Assembly: GCA_026120185.1 (NCBI GenBank)
Contig: JANUWF010003370.1
Location: 186,001-250,000 of the forward strand
Origin: Voacanga thouarsii
Taxonomy: Eukaryota; Streptophyta; Magnoliopsida; Gentianales; Apocynaceae
DNA length: 64,000 nucleotides
Direction of reading: 5' to 3'
Part shown: piece after piece, positions 36,754-48,573 of the stretch
Layout: each line of letters opens with the position of its first letter
How positions within the stretch are numbered: position 1 is the stretch's first letter
Notes under the pieces: generated by a model
Told to the model about the DNA's origin: nothing
Seen by the model: only the letters and a program-made list of their open reading frames with translations
The model's database searches: none
Position numbers and translations under genes: made by a program

Positions 36754-38380
36754 ATTAGCATGTTTATTCATTTATATTTTCATTAGAGATAAAAATTGGA
36801 GAAGATGAAGTTGTTAGAACAAACCTACCTTGAAGGTGTTCTTGAACCTTCACAGAATTTTCTGATTTTGATCCGAACTAGCGAGTTGGTTTGTGGAGTT
36901 TGATGTTAAGAATGGTGTTGATGGACTCACGACAGTGAGTAGGTCAAATCTGGAGATTTTAGAGAAAGTTTGAAGTGGTTTGGAGGGGTATTAGGTGAAA
37001 GGAAGAAGTAGGTGTTCTTGGTGTATTGTGTGTGTTCTTGAAGGTTGAAGGAATTTAAGAGAATTTGATTTGCAACTGCCGAAATTCTATGAGAACTAGG
37101 GCTGCCGAATTTTCTGTAGGGTTTAGGAAGATGGTTCTCTGATTTGGAAGGGAAAAGGAAAGGCTAGTTGTTAAAATCCTTGAAGAATATTTTTAGGAAG
37201 CAAATTTAGAAACTAAATATCCTAGAATATCTTGATTATTAGAGAGCTTTGGAAGTCTGCCATGGCCAACTGTTTTGAGCAGAATTTCGATGGGATGAAA
37301 GCTAGTTTAAGGTAGCTTTTGGTGGCAAAAAACAAGGTGCATAATGGTGGAGAAAAGGTCTGGTTATTTGAGGGATACATTATGGAAGGTTGTTAAACTA
37401 TGGTGGCTGGAAATTTGGTAATCAATCAAGCATGATTGCAGGGATTTGTTGGAGAGATTTTCGGACAGCCATGTCTGAATTTCATGCAGAAGCTTAAGGG
37501 GAATAATGGAGCTCAGTTATTGGAGGTTTAAGGGAAGTTTATGCAGAACAAGGATGGTGTTTCAGCTGGAAGAGAATTAGGAAACAAAGCTGGACAGTGG
37601 ACTGCACAGAATTTTCGCTGAGCTGAAATTCCTGGACAGTTTTTCGGCTGCCATTTTTTAGCCAACTTGTAGAGAGTTTGAAGGGGAATTTCAGGGGCTT
37701 TCAAGGCTGGTTTCCAGGCTTCTTCATGGAGGAAAAACATGGCTAAGGTGCTGAACAAAATCTGGAAGAAAATAGCTTGGTTTTGGACTCTCAAAGTTGC
37801 GATTTGTACAGGAATTTTTTCTGGTTTCGCTCCATCTTTGGGCAGTTCGAAAATGGCCAAGAAATTCAGGTTGTAAGCTGATCCAAAAGACCATTTTTCT
37901 GGCAGCATTTGGGAGGGAATGTTAGCTAAGAATCTCGACACCTTGAAGGCACAATAAGCTGGAAAATTTCAGCTCATTCCAAGAAGGAAGATGAACCTAG
38001 CTAGAGTGAATTTTTCGCAAGTTCACTAGAGGGTTTTATCCTCTTGGAATCTCCTACAACTTTTCCACATTTTCAGACCATAAGAAGTCTTTCACTAAGG
38101 CATTTTGATCCTACAAAGCCACAACACTTTACTGAAATTTCTGGAAAGAAAATGGCTAGAACAACTTGATCAAATTAAAGAGTTGAGAAATAAGGAAAAT
38201 CAAAGATCAAGGAAAAATGAATTCCTCTTAGGAAATTCGAGTAGGGCAATGGAGAAGAATGAATATACTCCTAACATGTCTCTCTTAGGACAACATCACT
38301 ACCCTACTCTAAGCACATAAAGCTGAAATTATTACTTCCCAAGCAAAAATAAAATTTAACCAAGCTAAAGCTCCTATGAT

Positions 38381-38434
38381 GGAATTTGAACCCAAGACCT
38401 CAAGAATTAATTCCTAAGCTCTAACCACTAAACC
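38381..38434 (-). ncRNA. tRNA-like Pol III promoter module in LTR-T1
   Basis: On the minus strand TGGTTTAGTGGTTAGAGC (A-box-like, plus 38417-38434) is followed by GGGTTCAAATTCC (B-box-like, plus 38381-38393), with spacing typical of a tRNA gene. The whole is about 70 nt. It is preserved in LTR-T2 at 47188-47242. The folding of the middle part is not that of a clean cloverleaf, so this is a tRNA-derived module rather than a functional tRNA. Confidence 0.6.
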
Positions 38435-39220
38435 ACAACAACTCTTGTTCTTATTTTCCCTTAAAAAAATATTTTCTATTCAATCCACAAGCTATCTTCC
38501 TATTTTCACCTCAAGCAGAAATTACCATTTTGTCCTTCTCACTCAATACTCACCAATAAGCCTCCAAGACAATACAACTCAAATCTGAAGCATAGAAAAT
38601 CATTTAAAAATATATTTAAACATGCAATAAATTATGATATGCATCCTAACCCCCTTACTCTAAGGTTGGTTTTGACTAGGGTTTCACACAGAAGGAACAA
38701 TTCTAAGCAAGAAACAAACAAGAATTATCAAAACAAAGAGACAAGAACAACTAAAACTAGGATGGTGAAGAACAAAATGGTCACAAGTGCACAATAGAGA
38801 AATTGAGTTCAAGGGTCATGGAATTCAACATTAGAGTGTTATAACAAGTCACAAAAACCTAAAGAATCAAAATCAAGAATCAAAGGTCCCAACTATTGCA
38901 AAAAAAAAAAAAAAAAAAAAAAACACTCTCATGGAACTTTTATCAAACACTTTGGCTGCAATTCATCACTCAAGAGCAATCAGAAATTTCAACCATATTC
39001 AAGCCAAATTTCACCACAAATACAAGACAAATTTGTTCCCAAGGATTATAACAACATCAAGGAGCAATTTCCCAACAGCAAATTCAAGACATAACAAAAA
39101 TTCAATGACATTTTTGAAGCATATTTTTCAGTTACGAGATTTGCCCTATTTTTCTTTTTCTTCACTTTGTGGGGCTCCTTTTCATGTTTTCAAGCTTTGA
39201 TGGGAATCAAGCTTTTCCTT

Positions 39221-39232
39221 ACTGTGATACCA
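39221..39232 (-). other. Gyp-1 primer binding site
   Basis: The minus strand reads TGGTATCACAGT seven bases from the 5' LTR. The first eight bases fit the 3' end of initiator tRNA-Met; the rest deviates. Confidence 0.75.
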
Positions 39233-39239
39233 AACTCTT

Positions 39240-40257
39240 TGATATGACTTTTGTGGTGGCTTTTTCTTGGTGTTGTGGTATATTTGTTGGTTATGGTTCA
39301 GCTCGACAATGGGAACCAAAACAGAGATTTTTTCTTGTGAGAAAAGAGAAAGGTAGCCTAACTATCTACACTCTTTCAAATCCTTGAAGAACAAAGCCTC
39401 AAAGACCTTTAAGATGAATAGAAAGTTCTACTAGATTCTCACCCTAATATCCTTGAAGCAACAAAGGCAAACAAGAACAATAGAATAGAGAAAATAGGCA
39501 CCCAAATATTGAATTTCAAACAAACCTTAGAAGAACAAAGCAACTAAGACCCATTCAAAGAAAATAACATTAGATTATCCAAAAGATTTATAGACTCTTA
39601 CAAAAGGAGGACTAACCCTTTAGCTTGATCTTGAACAAGATGAATAAGGAGGCTTGGCCTTTCAAGATTCTCTCTTAAATTTGAATTAAAGTCAAGTGAA
39701 TTGTCTTGTCAAAGTAATAAATGTGCTATTTATACTACCTTAACCCTAGCTAAGTAATCTCTGAGGTTTAGTTACAGTTTAGGGTTAAAATAAGTCTTTA
39801 CAAGCAATTAAAAGTGAAGAAAATCGAAGAAAAGCATTAAAAAGAGGAACAGTCGACGACTGCCCAGGGCCAAGCCAACGCTGGTTTGGAACATCACAAC
39901 CGGCGTCGGTAAGGTTCTGTCTTCGGCCGGTTCTCGTTTGCTTGAGTGTTGGTTTTGGACAGAATGGAGCTGGCGCCAGTTTGGCTGTATGGAGCTGGCA
40001 TGCAGCCAAATCGGTTCCGGCTGTCCTCTGGAAGCCTTCCTTGTCAAATTTCATTCCCCTTTGCTGATGGCTTAAGTTCTTGTTGGGGTCCTTGGCGAAT
40101 GGCCATCAACACGAACTCTTGGCTCACTTCCTCAACCCTCCAATCCTCCTTCATTCTCAAGCATTGTTTGATGATTAATTGAAAATTATCTTGAAGCTTC
40201 TTTGTCCTCGCTCTAGTTATCGGTCCTTGTCCTCCATGATGAAGTGAAGTCTCATCA
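39240..40257 (-). repeat. Gyp-1 5' LTR, complete, 1018 bp
   Basis: Ends TGATATGAC and CTCATCA, flanked on the outside by AGTAT (40258-40262), identical to the left TSD. The ORFs 39785-40182 on both strands overlap in the LTR and show no domain. The pol tail near 40040-40257 stays open longer here than in the 3' LTR. Confidence 0.95.
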
Positions 40258-41188
40258 AGTATCTAGCAACACATCATGACCACCCAAGAGTCCAGGAAGT
40301 CAAGTGGTTTGACATGAACCTTTCAATAACAAACTACAGTGCAATTAACTCCTTTCACCATATAATATCTCATTCGGTTTGGAGTATAGAATTAGTGCCA
40401 ACTCCCTCCAAAATATATATTAATTCTGGCACGAATATAATAGTACTTGTACTAGGAACCCACTACTCTAGATGTGTATTAATTGGAGCTGTTTCCAATA
40501 CACAGTCGCCTTGGTTAAGGACCTCTTGAGTAGTAATTCCTACAAGTGGCCGTGAGATATTCACCCCTGCTATTAGGAGTAATGAATCCTTTATTGACCC
40601 TCTCAACTGCTTTCGTTTACCTCACAATGTACCCAATATCTATCCCATAGGTGGCCCTCAATCTGGCTCCGAAGATTGAAATCAAAGCACAATGCTTAGC
40701 AAACAAAGTACCTTGAAGATCTCAAGTTTAAGAATACTTGCACGTTTGCTATATTGAGATTATATTACTGCCACTAAATAGTTATCCATGTGATTATCTC
40801 ATAACTAAGTCATCCAATGAACTTTCTCTATTAATAAGCATCCACGTTTTAACTTTGAGTATCTCAATACTCACGGATATGAGAACTACCGCCTGATCAA
40901 ATCAGGAAGTTTAACATATGCTAGTCTTAATGCATTAATGATGTCCAGTCTCATTAATATTACGACTAAGGACTATTTAAGTACTAACACTATACAGTGT
41001 AGTAGGAATCTCATATCATGATCTCTATCATGATTTCCTTAACACAGTGTTGTACTAGGGACTTTATCTAACAGTTATATCATACAAAAGTAATAAAAAG
41101 AAACTGTAAGATAAATAACACCTTTTATTGAAATAAAATGTGTCATATATAATGTACAAGTGATTGCCTCTAGGGCATAACACTAATA
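40258..41188 (-). repeat. SIRE-like LTR copy 1, outer part (right of Gyp-1)
   Basis: Reads in reverse as the first 0.93 kb of the LTR at 54117 (start TATTAGTGTTATGCCC, where copy 2 has TGTTAGTGTTGTGCCC). The ORF 40314-40529 has no domain. The outer flank TTTAGGCTAAT at 41189 does not match the left side at 26252, so no TSD can be defined. Confidence 0.85.
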
Positions 41189-42333
41189 TTTAGGCTAATA
41201 ATCCAATTGAATAGTATTATATTTTAAGTATATGTTCTTGTATTGACTTGTGTGTTCTGTGTATTAGATGGTTAAATGATTCCCTTTAGTCATGCGATAT
41301 TGGCCTCCAGGTTGTGGACTACCCTAGTAGGCCCACCCCCTTTTAATTCAAAGTTTAGACCCGGATCAAACTAGTTTGAGTTAGAGAGTAGCGATAATAA
41401 GATGGAAGTTGAGGCATTTGACCTTCCCTTACTTGAGAATATTGAGGGTGAGGTGGTGATAGATATCCCTGAGCCTAAGAGTGACAATAGTAGTGTGCAG
41501 AATAAAATACCACCTATTCCAGTGATTGATCTAGTCATTGATAGCGAGAAAGAGGGAGAGGAGGTGGCCAACCATGATGGTGAGGTGAGGATGTGGATGA
41601 TGACAGGGCTGGGGAGGAGGTAAACATTTTAGGGGATGAGAGTAGCAACGAGATAGATGCTTCTGATGATGAAGGAGAAGAGATGATAGACTCAGATGAG
41701 GAGGGGGAGGAGGAGCCAGTTGAGGCACCTAGGACCCCGCCGATAGGTGAGTTTGAGGTTGCCCTACATTGTAGTATTTTTTACGAGCAAAAACCTAAGC
41801 CTAAGGATAAACTCATACTAGGAATGAGGGCGCTCCGAGAGGCAGCTATTAGGGAGGTAGAGAAAGGAAAAAGGAAAGCTATTGAGAACCCTAGAAGGCT
41901 AGAGTTCATGGGTAAAGTTATTGGTTTTGTAGATAAAGAAAAAATAGACCTCCCAGGAACACTAGGGGTTGGCTAATAGAACCTCCCTCTGATTGCTCTA
42001 GTTATAAGTAGTAGCACAAAGGGATGATTTATTAAAGAGTAGGAGTTTATTTATTTATTTATTCTTTGATTATTTCAAGATTGGATTTTCCTATTTGCAA
42101 GTATTTATTCTGTTGAAAAAATGACATCATATGTGATATCTATTTCCTTTTCATAAAAGTTTATTCAATAAAACTTGAAGAAATTATTTATTTTCCTTCT
42201 ATTTGGGAACTATTTTATGCATTGTTATTATTTAAAATTTTAAATATTATTCATGCTTATACATTCATCTACATGAGCATGCATCTTTTATTTATTTATT
42301 CATCATCTAAGATGGAAAGTTGTGATTGGAGAT
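41189..42333 (+). other. Gyp-2 leader region with an acidic ORF
   Basis: Between the SIRE-like LTR and the Gyp-2 gag relic. It holds the acidic ORF at 41402-41976; the rest (41189-41400, 41980-42330) is AT-rich noncoding sequence with no repeat or motif that I recognise. Confidence 0.6.
41402..41976 (+). pseudogene. Acidic hypothetical protein upstream of Gyp-2 gag (one frameshift)
   Basis: The ATG at 41402 opens 73 codons. The second frame from 41593 gives 127 codons and overlaps it, so a one-base change near 41590 probably split one ORF of about 190 codons. The product is very acidic (DASDDEGEEMIDSDEEGEEE) and then becomes basic (VEKGKRKAIENPRRLEF) near the end. No zinc knuckle, protease or capsid motif is visible. 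It lies on the Gyp-2 strand, 360 bp before the gag relic, so it may be an extra ORF of that element. It could also be unrelated captured sequence. Confidence 0.45.
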
Positions 42334-43020
42334 GGCACCAAAGTGAATAACTATGATTTGTAGCAGAATGACCCGTGAGAGTGCATCATCAACCCCAGAG
42401 TTTAGACCTATGCATCACTCTACCTAGAATATGGAGGGCTGTTATGAGCAAGAGTAGGAAGTGACACTTAAGAAACTCATTAAGGCGACAGTTGGACAGG
42501 CCAACTAAGGTAACCCTACCCCACTACTACATTTAGCCAAATGAGGAAATATAATTATTGGAAGAAATAACTCAAAGCCATAAGTGATGACCAAAGTATT
42601 TGCCTTGAACAGAGAGTGCGTGGGATTAGATGCAAACATGGCATAAGGTTAATTCCTTATTTTATCTCCTAATAGGAATACATTATATGATCTTTGTTCT
42701 CTACAACTTTTATTTATATAGTGTACTATTTGTTTGAGTAGTGGTAGGCTAGGTCTAGGAGCTGAATTCATTTCATATGGATAGATATAAATTTTCTTAT
42801 AAATTGTTTAAGCACACACCATTGTGTAAGGAAGTAAGGATTTATAGATTTTATTGTAGAAGTGAAATTTTGTTTGGAGAAGTAAATTTACCGAGGAATC
42901 TAATTCGTGCATCTTTTGAGGATTGTGATAGCATATTAGGTATGGATTGTTTGACAAAATAAGGAGTTGAGTTAGTTGTAGAGATAGAGTAATGCATTTT
43001 TGTGGTCTGGATAGATATGA
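42334..43020 (+). pseudogene. pol: Gyp-2 gag end and protease relic
   Basis: Starting at about 42334 the plus strand reads MAPK and then a heavily interrupted sequence. The part near 42590-42640 (TKVFALNREC) fits the segment after the knuckle in plant gypsy Gag-Pol. The open piece 42777-42962 ends FGEVNLPRNLIRASFEDCDSILGMDCLTK in the protease C-terminal style (IxGMDWL type, with Trp changed to Cys). The capsid domain, knuckle and catalytic Asp are missing or unreadable, so a deletion lies between 42540 and 42777. Confidence 0.7.
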
Positions 43021-43039
43021 TTAATTTTAGAAGAGGTAG

Positions 43040-43286
43040 GAAAAGGAAGTGTGGTTCGCAATATTAGGAATAAAGTTGTATAAGTTGTTCTAGAAGGAAA
43101 GTTAAGGATATCTTGCCTGGTGTTGTGGCCTACAGGATTCAGTAATGTTTACATAGGAAAAGAATAAAACTTTAAAGCTATGTACATACTATAGAGTAAT
43201 GAATAGTGTGATCATCATGTTACTCCTAAGTTGGACTTTAGATAAGGATATCATTAGGTGTGAATTTGAAAAGAGGATATACATGA
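43040..43286 (+). pseudogene. pol: Gyp-2 RT, 5' part, cut by LTR-T2
   Basis: With several stops the plus strand near 43229-43286 reads the KLDFRxGYHxV-type motif and EDIHE, a gypsy RT segment. It stops exactly at LTR-T2 and resumes at 47501. Confidence 0.75.
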
Positions 43287-45590
43287 TGTAACACTCCACT
43301 ACCTAGGCCTAACAGGGCCGGGAATGTCGCCCCGTCCAAAGGACAATAGGTCTTTATAACTAGGACACACAAATAAAAATAAAACAATACTTTGAAATTA
43401 AAACTTATTACAATCCAAAAATTTAAGAACAAATGCGAAATAAAATTGTTCACTCTCAACTCCTAAAGCATTACATAAAATAAATCAGAATATCTTCCAA
43501 GCAGGCAACAACTAGCTACTCATCCCCACAGCAAGATCGACCTGAAATCATGGTAAAAAGGGTGATGAGATAAAAATCTTAGTAAGTCCGTGTGTGCTTT
43601 GAGTGTCCAGTGAAAACAGTTCATAATGCAAGAAGTAAGAACTTCATAAGAAAAATACTGGCAAACAATAACAATGTTAAAAACAAGAGTGGCATTTTGA
43701 ATTTTTTAACAATACATAAATAATAAAACCAACCACTCAAAAGGCAGCTATGGGTTACCACACGTTGGGCCCCATAACCATACAACCGTCAGAATGCCAC
43801 ACTTTGTGCAGATTGACAAAAGAGTAGGTGATCGGCCTACTGGGTAAGATTCTCCTTCTTTTCTACACCCAAACAAAACTAGTTGTCCATTCCGGCAACA
43901 CACAGTCCGTATGACTGAAAACTGCTAGCTCGGATCGTCATGACTAAGTAGTACTAACGTTTCTCTAAGTTGAGTTCATCTTCTGGAGGTGGTCTCCTGC
44001 CAAAAGACTCACTCTTGCTCTTCAAAACTAGTACTACTAGCTTACCTTTATTGAGTACTCAACGATGATTGTCCCACTTGGGAAAAAAATTGGTAAAACA
44101 TAGTTTTACTTGAAAATGGCAATCAAATGTTTCTAAAGTCCTTGTCAAAATCAGTTTTAGAAATAGTTTGGTATTTGAGTAAAACCACTTGTTGATTTTC
44201 AAATAAGTGGTTTGATTGAAACAAGAAAGGAAACTATCCTTAATTGCTTTTACCAAATCAGTATTCATATACTTCGGGTCTAGCTTGCCATAGCAACCTT
44301 TTGCAATAAACAAGTTTTATGCAGGAGCTTACTTGATCATTTGCTGGAGATAAAATAAAGATCTCCAAAAGCTGACCTAACCCCGCTTGGGGTAAACATA
44401 AGCCATAATTAAACTCAAGCCAAAATGCACTTTCATAAATAATCCTAACTCAACTTCCTACAATCATGACCCTAATGTCCCAAACTTTAAGGCTAGATAA
44501 TAAATAAAAGGATTTATAAAATAAATTTAGCTTGATATTAAAATACTAGGGTTTGTAAAATAGCTACTAATAAGTTGTAGGTTTAAATCCTGCCATAAAT
44601 AAATAAGGGTTTATTTGATGAAGGATCCTAGGTCCTAAATGGTATTATTTAAAGAAATGATTTATAATAATTAATGGTTAGAAAATAATTGGTAAATAAA
44701 ATTAATAGCAAGTAAATTTTATTATGTTTTGATTAAATAAATTTTATTAGTATTTATGAATATATGACTTTCAAAATTAATTATTTACCTATTATGATTA
44801 TTTATATAAAAGGCTTGATTAAATGATATTATTATATATAATATCTATATATTTTATTTCTTTAACAAAATCTATCATTTATTTGACTAAAATATTATTA
44901 TTTTATATAATCGTTCAAACCATATTTTCCTAGGGTTTTTGAAATCACTAGGAGAAATTATAGCATAGATCATTTTTATTGATTAAATAAAATTGGCTAA
45001 CTTAATTAGCTTAGGGACAACAAGGTCATGATCATAATTTCTATTGCTAACCATAATCATGAACATATACTCTACACCAATCATCAAATCATCCAAATCA
45101 TGAATAAAGTCATACATCTAAATTTACCAACACATGATCTCAGCTCCACTAAACATAATCATATGTATGGCCTCAACAAGAATACATGAACATAAACCCT
45201 ATTCACCAAAGGTAACATAATCTCTAACATGCTTGATTAATCATACTACTCACGACATGAAGGCATGTAACAAACCCTAAAGCATCATATAATCTAACCA
45301 AGACCAATCATCATCATGCATTAATCCCAACTCCATCATATAAACATATTCATTCATGCTTCAATCTCGACTCAATAATGTAAACACATACTCAATCTCC
45401 AAATATATTCCATCCTCATCCAACTACATCTAAGAGACATGAATCTAGAATTTAAAGAGAAGATTGAAGAGGCTTACTTGAATGATGACTACCTTGGAGA
45501 AGTTTCAAAAGAATCCTCTCGCGTGGACAGCTTGATTTGTCCAAGGAGGGAGAAGAAAAATTGGCCATGGTTGGATTAACCATTCGGCTG

Positions 45591-45616
45591 AGAGAGAGAG
45601 AGAGAGAGAGAGAGAG
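45591..45616. repeat. (AG)13 microsatellite in LTR-T2
   Basis: A perfect 26-bp AG run at the same place as the longer one in LTR-T1. Confidence 0.95.
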
Positions 45617-47187
45617 TCTATTAGTATTTACACATATATGTATTCATTAAGAGTTGAAGATGAATGATCGTTCGTGCTTACCTTGAAGGTACTCTTGAGC
45701 CTTCAAGAAAATTTTGATTTTTTATCCAAAAGTGATACTTTGATTTTGGTATTTGATGTTAAAAATTGCAGAAGTAGTTTCAAGGGGTTGAGTAGGTGTG
45801 ATCTGGAGTTTTTGGAGAAGATTGGAGAGGTTTGGAGTGGTCTTAGGCGTGAGAATGTTAGTAGGTATTTTTGGTGTTCTTGGTTTGGAGAGAATGGAGA
45901 GAATAGAGAGAGAGCTGGCCGAAATTCTGTTTGGGAAGGAGTGGCCGACTGTTTGGGAGGGTTTTGATAATTGAACTTTCTTATTTGAGAAGAAAAGGAA
46001 AGCTGGTTGTTTGAAATCCAAAAAGAATATTTTAGGGAATCGGTTTTGGAAACAAGTATGGTAAGAAGATCTTGGTTAATGGAGAGCTTTTGGAAGCTTC
46101 AATAGCCGGCTACTTGGTTGTGATTTTTGCTGAGATGAATGATGGTTGAAGGAGCTTTAGAGTGGCCAAAAATATGGTGTACAATGGTGAAGGAATTTTT
46201 TGGTTGTTTGAGGGTTAATCTATGATAGTTTGCTGAAATTCTAGACTTCAATTAATGGTTTGATTGGAGTGATTGATGGAGAGATTTTAGGAGCAGCCAT
46301 GGAGCTATTTTTCGTGCAGAACTCTGGAGAAGATGATGGAGCTCAGTTCATGGCTGATCAGGGTGATTTTGTATAGAAAAATAGGATGAGTTTCGGATGA
46401 GGGTGAAGGAGAAACAAGCTGGAATTCTGATCAGGTTTTTCGCAAGCTTGCTGGAATTTCTGGGCAAATTTTTCTGCCATATTTCAGTCAGCTTGTAGAA
46501 GATTTGATGGGCCATTGGAGGGTCCTTTAAGGCTGGTTTCCAGCCTTCTTTATGAAGGAAAAACAAGGTTGGATTGTTGGTTGAAAACCTAGAAGAAACA
46601 GCTACGAAATCTGTCCAAAAAATTTTCTGGTTTGCACAGTTTTTTGAGCAGTCCGATTTTGGCTAGAATTTTCAGTCCTCAAGCTAAATGAAATGGTCAT
46701 TTTTCTGGCAGCATTTGAGAGGGAATGATGGCTGAAAATTTTGACTATTGGATTAATCAACAAGCTGGAAAAATTTTCAGTTTACTACATGAAGATGATG
46801 AACACACATAGGTTGGAGTTTGAAGGTTCAACCATAGAAATTAATTTTCTTGGGAACCTTCCACAATTCCTCCCCATTTTCGGTCAAGAAGACATCTTGA
46901 CACAGACATTTTCGACACTCCAAGATCAAAGAAGCTGCTGGAAATTTTCTGAAAATAAAATGGCTTAGATAAATGGAACAACCTAATTGATTAAGAAGTA
47001 AGGAAAGTTAGAGATCAAGAAAGGTATGAATCCCTTAGAAATTTTTGTAGGGCACAAGAGTGGGATTAAGACATTCCTATCATGTCTCCTCTAGGACAAC
47101 ACTCCTACTCTTCCCTAAATCATGCAAGGCCGAAATATAGCCTTCCTAAACAAAAATAAAAGTTAATAATGCTAAAACTCAATTGAT

Positions 47188-47242
47188 GGAATTTGAACTC
47201 AAGACCTCAAGGAATTATTCCAAAGCTCTAACCACTAAACCA
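47188..47242 (-). ncRNA. tRNA-like Pol III promoter module in LTR-T2
   Basis: Minus-strand A-box-like TGGTTTAGTGGTTAGAGC (plus 47225-47242) and B-box-like GAGTTCAAATTCC (plus 47188-47200). The A-box segment is identical to that in LTR-T1 and the B box differs by one base. Confidence 0.58.
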
Positions 47243-47500
47243 CAACAACTTTTGTTCTTATTTTCTCTTCCAAATATTTTTTTTTATTTAATCCTCAAGC
47301 TATCTCCCTAATTCCTCCTCAAGTAAAATTACCATTTTACCCTTCTTACTCAACAACCACAATCGAGCTATCTAGGCTACAATTCACATATCCAAGGCAC
47401 ATAAAATCATATAAAAATATATTTATGTATGCAAGAAAATATGATATGCATCCCAACCCCCTTACTCTATGGTTGGTTTTAGTTGGGGTTTCACAAATGA

Positions 47501-48550
47501 GATTGTGTCCAACTCTGGGGAAAGGTACCAAGGATATGTGGTGATGCCATGTGGATTGACAAGAGCTATAACACATATGGATTAAGTGCATAGGATTCTC
47601 GATCTTTCCTTGATAATTTTATGGTGATCCTTATAGATAATCACTTTATATATTTTGAAAAGCCCTTAAGAACACAGAACTATTGAAGTTGATGTTAGAA
47701 AAGTGAAGAGAGCATAATTTTTTTTGTTAAAGTTGATAAGTGAGAATATTAGTTTAACACAGCTATATTTTTGGAATAAGTGGCAATTAGGGACAGTATT
47801 AAGGTAAGGCTAACTTAAATTGGAAGTAGCCTAAGGGTATCATGAAGATCAAAGTTTCTTTGGTTTGGTTGGATATCACTGTTAATTTATTAAGAATTTT
47901 TTTCGCTACCATGGTTACTGAAGATTTTTAAAGAGAAAAATAGGAAAGGCATTTCCAAGAACTCTAAAGAAGGCTAATACCAACCCCTATATTAAGCCTA
48001 TTGGTGGAAAACAAGCCTTATGCATTATGCATCGATACGTGTAAGGAATGATTGGGAGCAGTACTGTTGTAATAAAGAAAGGTCATAGCGTATGCTTTAG
48101 GAAAATTGAACCCGAAGTCAACTATCCAACTCATGATCTAGAGCTTGCAGCCATAGTATTTGCCTTAAGGAAATAGAGACACTATTTGTATGGAGTAGAA
48201 TATGAAGTGCTCACCAATCATAAGAGTTTAAAATATATTTCATGTAGAAGGGCTTAAATTTCAGACAATTGAAGTGGATGGAGTTTCTAGGAGAGTACAT
48301 GTGTCCAATCAACTACCACCCCGGAAAGTCCAATATGGTAGTGATGCTGTAAGTCGAAAAGTGAAGATGGCTAGATTGAGGGCACAAGAGGTAAAAGTTG
48401 TAGAAGAGATGTTGGTCCAAGAGACAAAAGTGAAAGAAGGTAAGATTTATATAAGTAATTTAAGATTGACACCAGACTCGAAATAAGAGATAATAAGGCT
48501 TAACAGAATAATACGGATGATAGGAATCAAGCCAACCAAGCTAACCAAGC
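47501..48550 (+). pseudogene. pol: Gyp-2 RT end and RNase H relic
   Basis: At 47501-47660 the RT continues (YVVMPCGLT, the counterpart of the LVMPFGLT motif) with stops after it. At about 48000-48360 RNase H is readable: the PTHDLELAAIVFALRK segment, HYLYGVEYEVLTNHKSLKYI and a PINYHPGKSN segment, followed by DAVSRKVKMARLRAQE. Asp changed to Asn in the TDHKSLK motif. The last open frame is 48274-48486. No integrase follows; the sequence passes into the pol-tail and LTR of Gyp-4 near 48555. Confidence 0.82.
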
Positions 48551-48573
48551 AGTTTAAACTCAAGAAGGGGGAG

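Larger units (their letters stand above)
34335..38688 (-). mobile_element. LTR-T1: large solo LTR, 4354 bp, minus orientation inferred
   Basis: The unit starts TGTAACACCCCG and ends GGGTTTCACA. It is a near copy of 43287-47495. Flanks CACAA (34330-34334) and CAGAA (38689-38693) form a 4-of-5 TSD. No gag or pol lies inside; its ORFs (34771-34998, 36133-36596, 37528-37941) have no domain. Its left 1.2 kb is like the reverse complement of the end of the Gyp-2 LTR, so in LTR sense it runs on the minus strand. An alternative is a non-autonomous element, but TG/CA ends and lack of long terminal inverted repeats favour a solo LTR. Confidence 0.75.
33955..39220 (-). other. Gyp-1 leader, split by LTR-T1
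   Basis: The element's own leader is 33955-34334 and 38694-39220, about 0.9 kb, with no ORF of note. LTR-T1 sits between. A run of 24 A lies at 38900-38923. The last 250 bases before the LTR have a counterpart in Gyp-4 just after its primer binding site. Confidence 0.85.
26677..40257 (-). mobile_element. Gyp-1: Ty3/gypsy element, minus strand, near-complete but dead
   Basis: LTRs 26677-29134 (with a nested solo LTR) and 39240-40257, primer binding site 39221-39232, polypurine tract at 29135-29147, exact 5-bp TSD AGTAT at 26672-26676 and 40258-40262. Gag, protease, RT, RNase H and integrase read in gypsy order from 33954 to 29146, all in a single frame with stops. LTR-T1 sits in the leader. 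The pol that runs into the LTR recalls the CRM-type chromoviruses, but I saw no chromodomain and leave the lineage open. Confidence 0.95.
43287..47495 (-). mobile_element. LTR-T2: large solo LTR, 4209 bp, minus orientation inferred
   Basis: Same family as LTR-T1 over the full length, starting TGTAACACTCC and ending GGGTTTCACA. CATGA (43282-43286) and AATGA (47496-47500) form a 4-of-5 TSD. Removing the unit and one TSD copy restores a continuous RT segment of Gyp-2, which fixes both ends well. ORFs inside (44059-44313, 45674-46021, 46348-46566) show no domain. Confidence 0.85.

Noticed and set aside
38381..38446. Functional tRNA gene
   Set aside because: A and B boxes are present, but the middle does not give a clean cloverleaf and the segment is part of a repeated LTR.
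34335..38688. LTR-T as a DNA transposon with terminal inverted repeats
   Set aside because: Ends TGTAACACCC and GGGTTTCACA are only loosely inverted, TSDs are 5 bp, no transposase is seen, and one end is like the Gyp-2 LTR.
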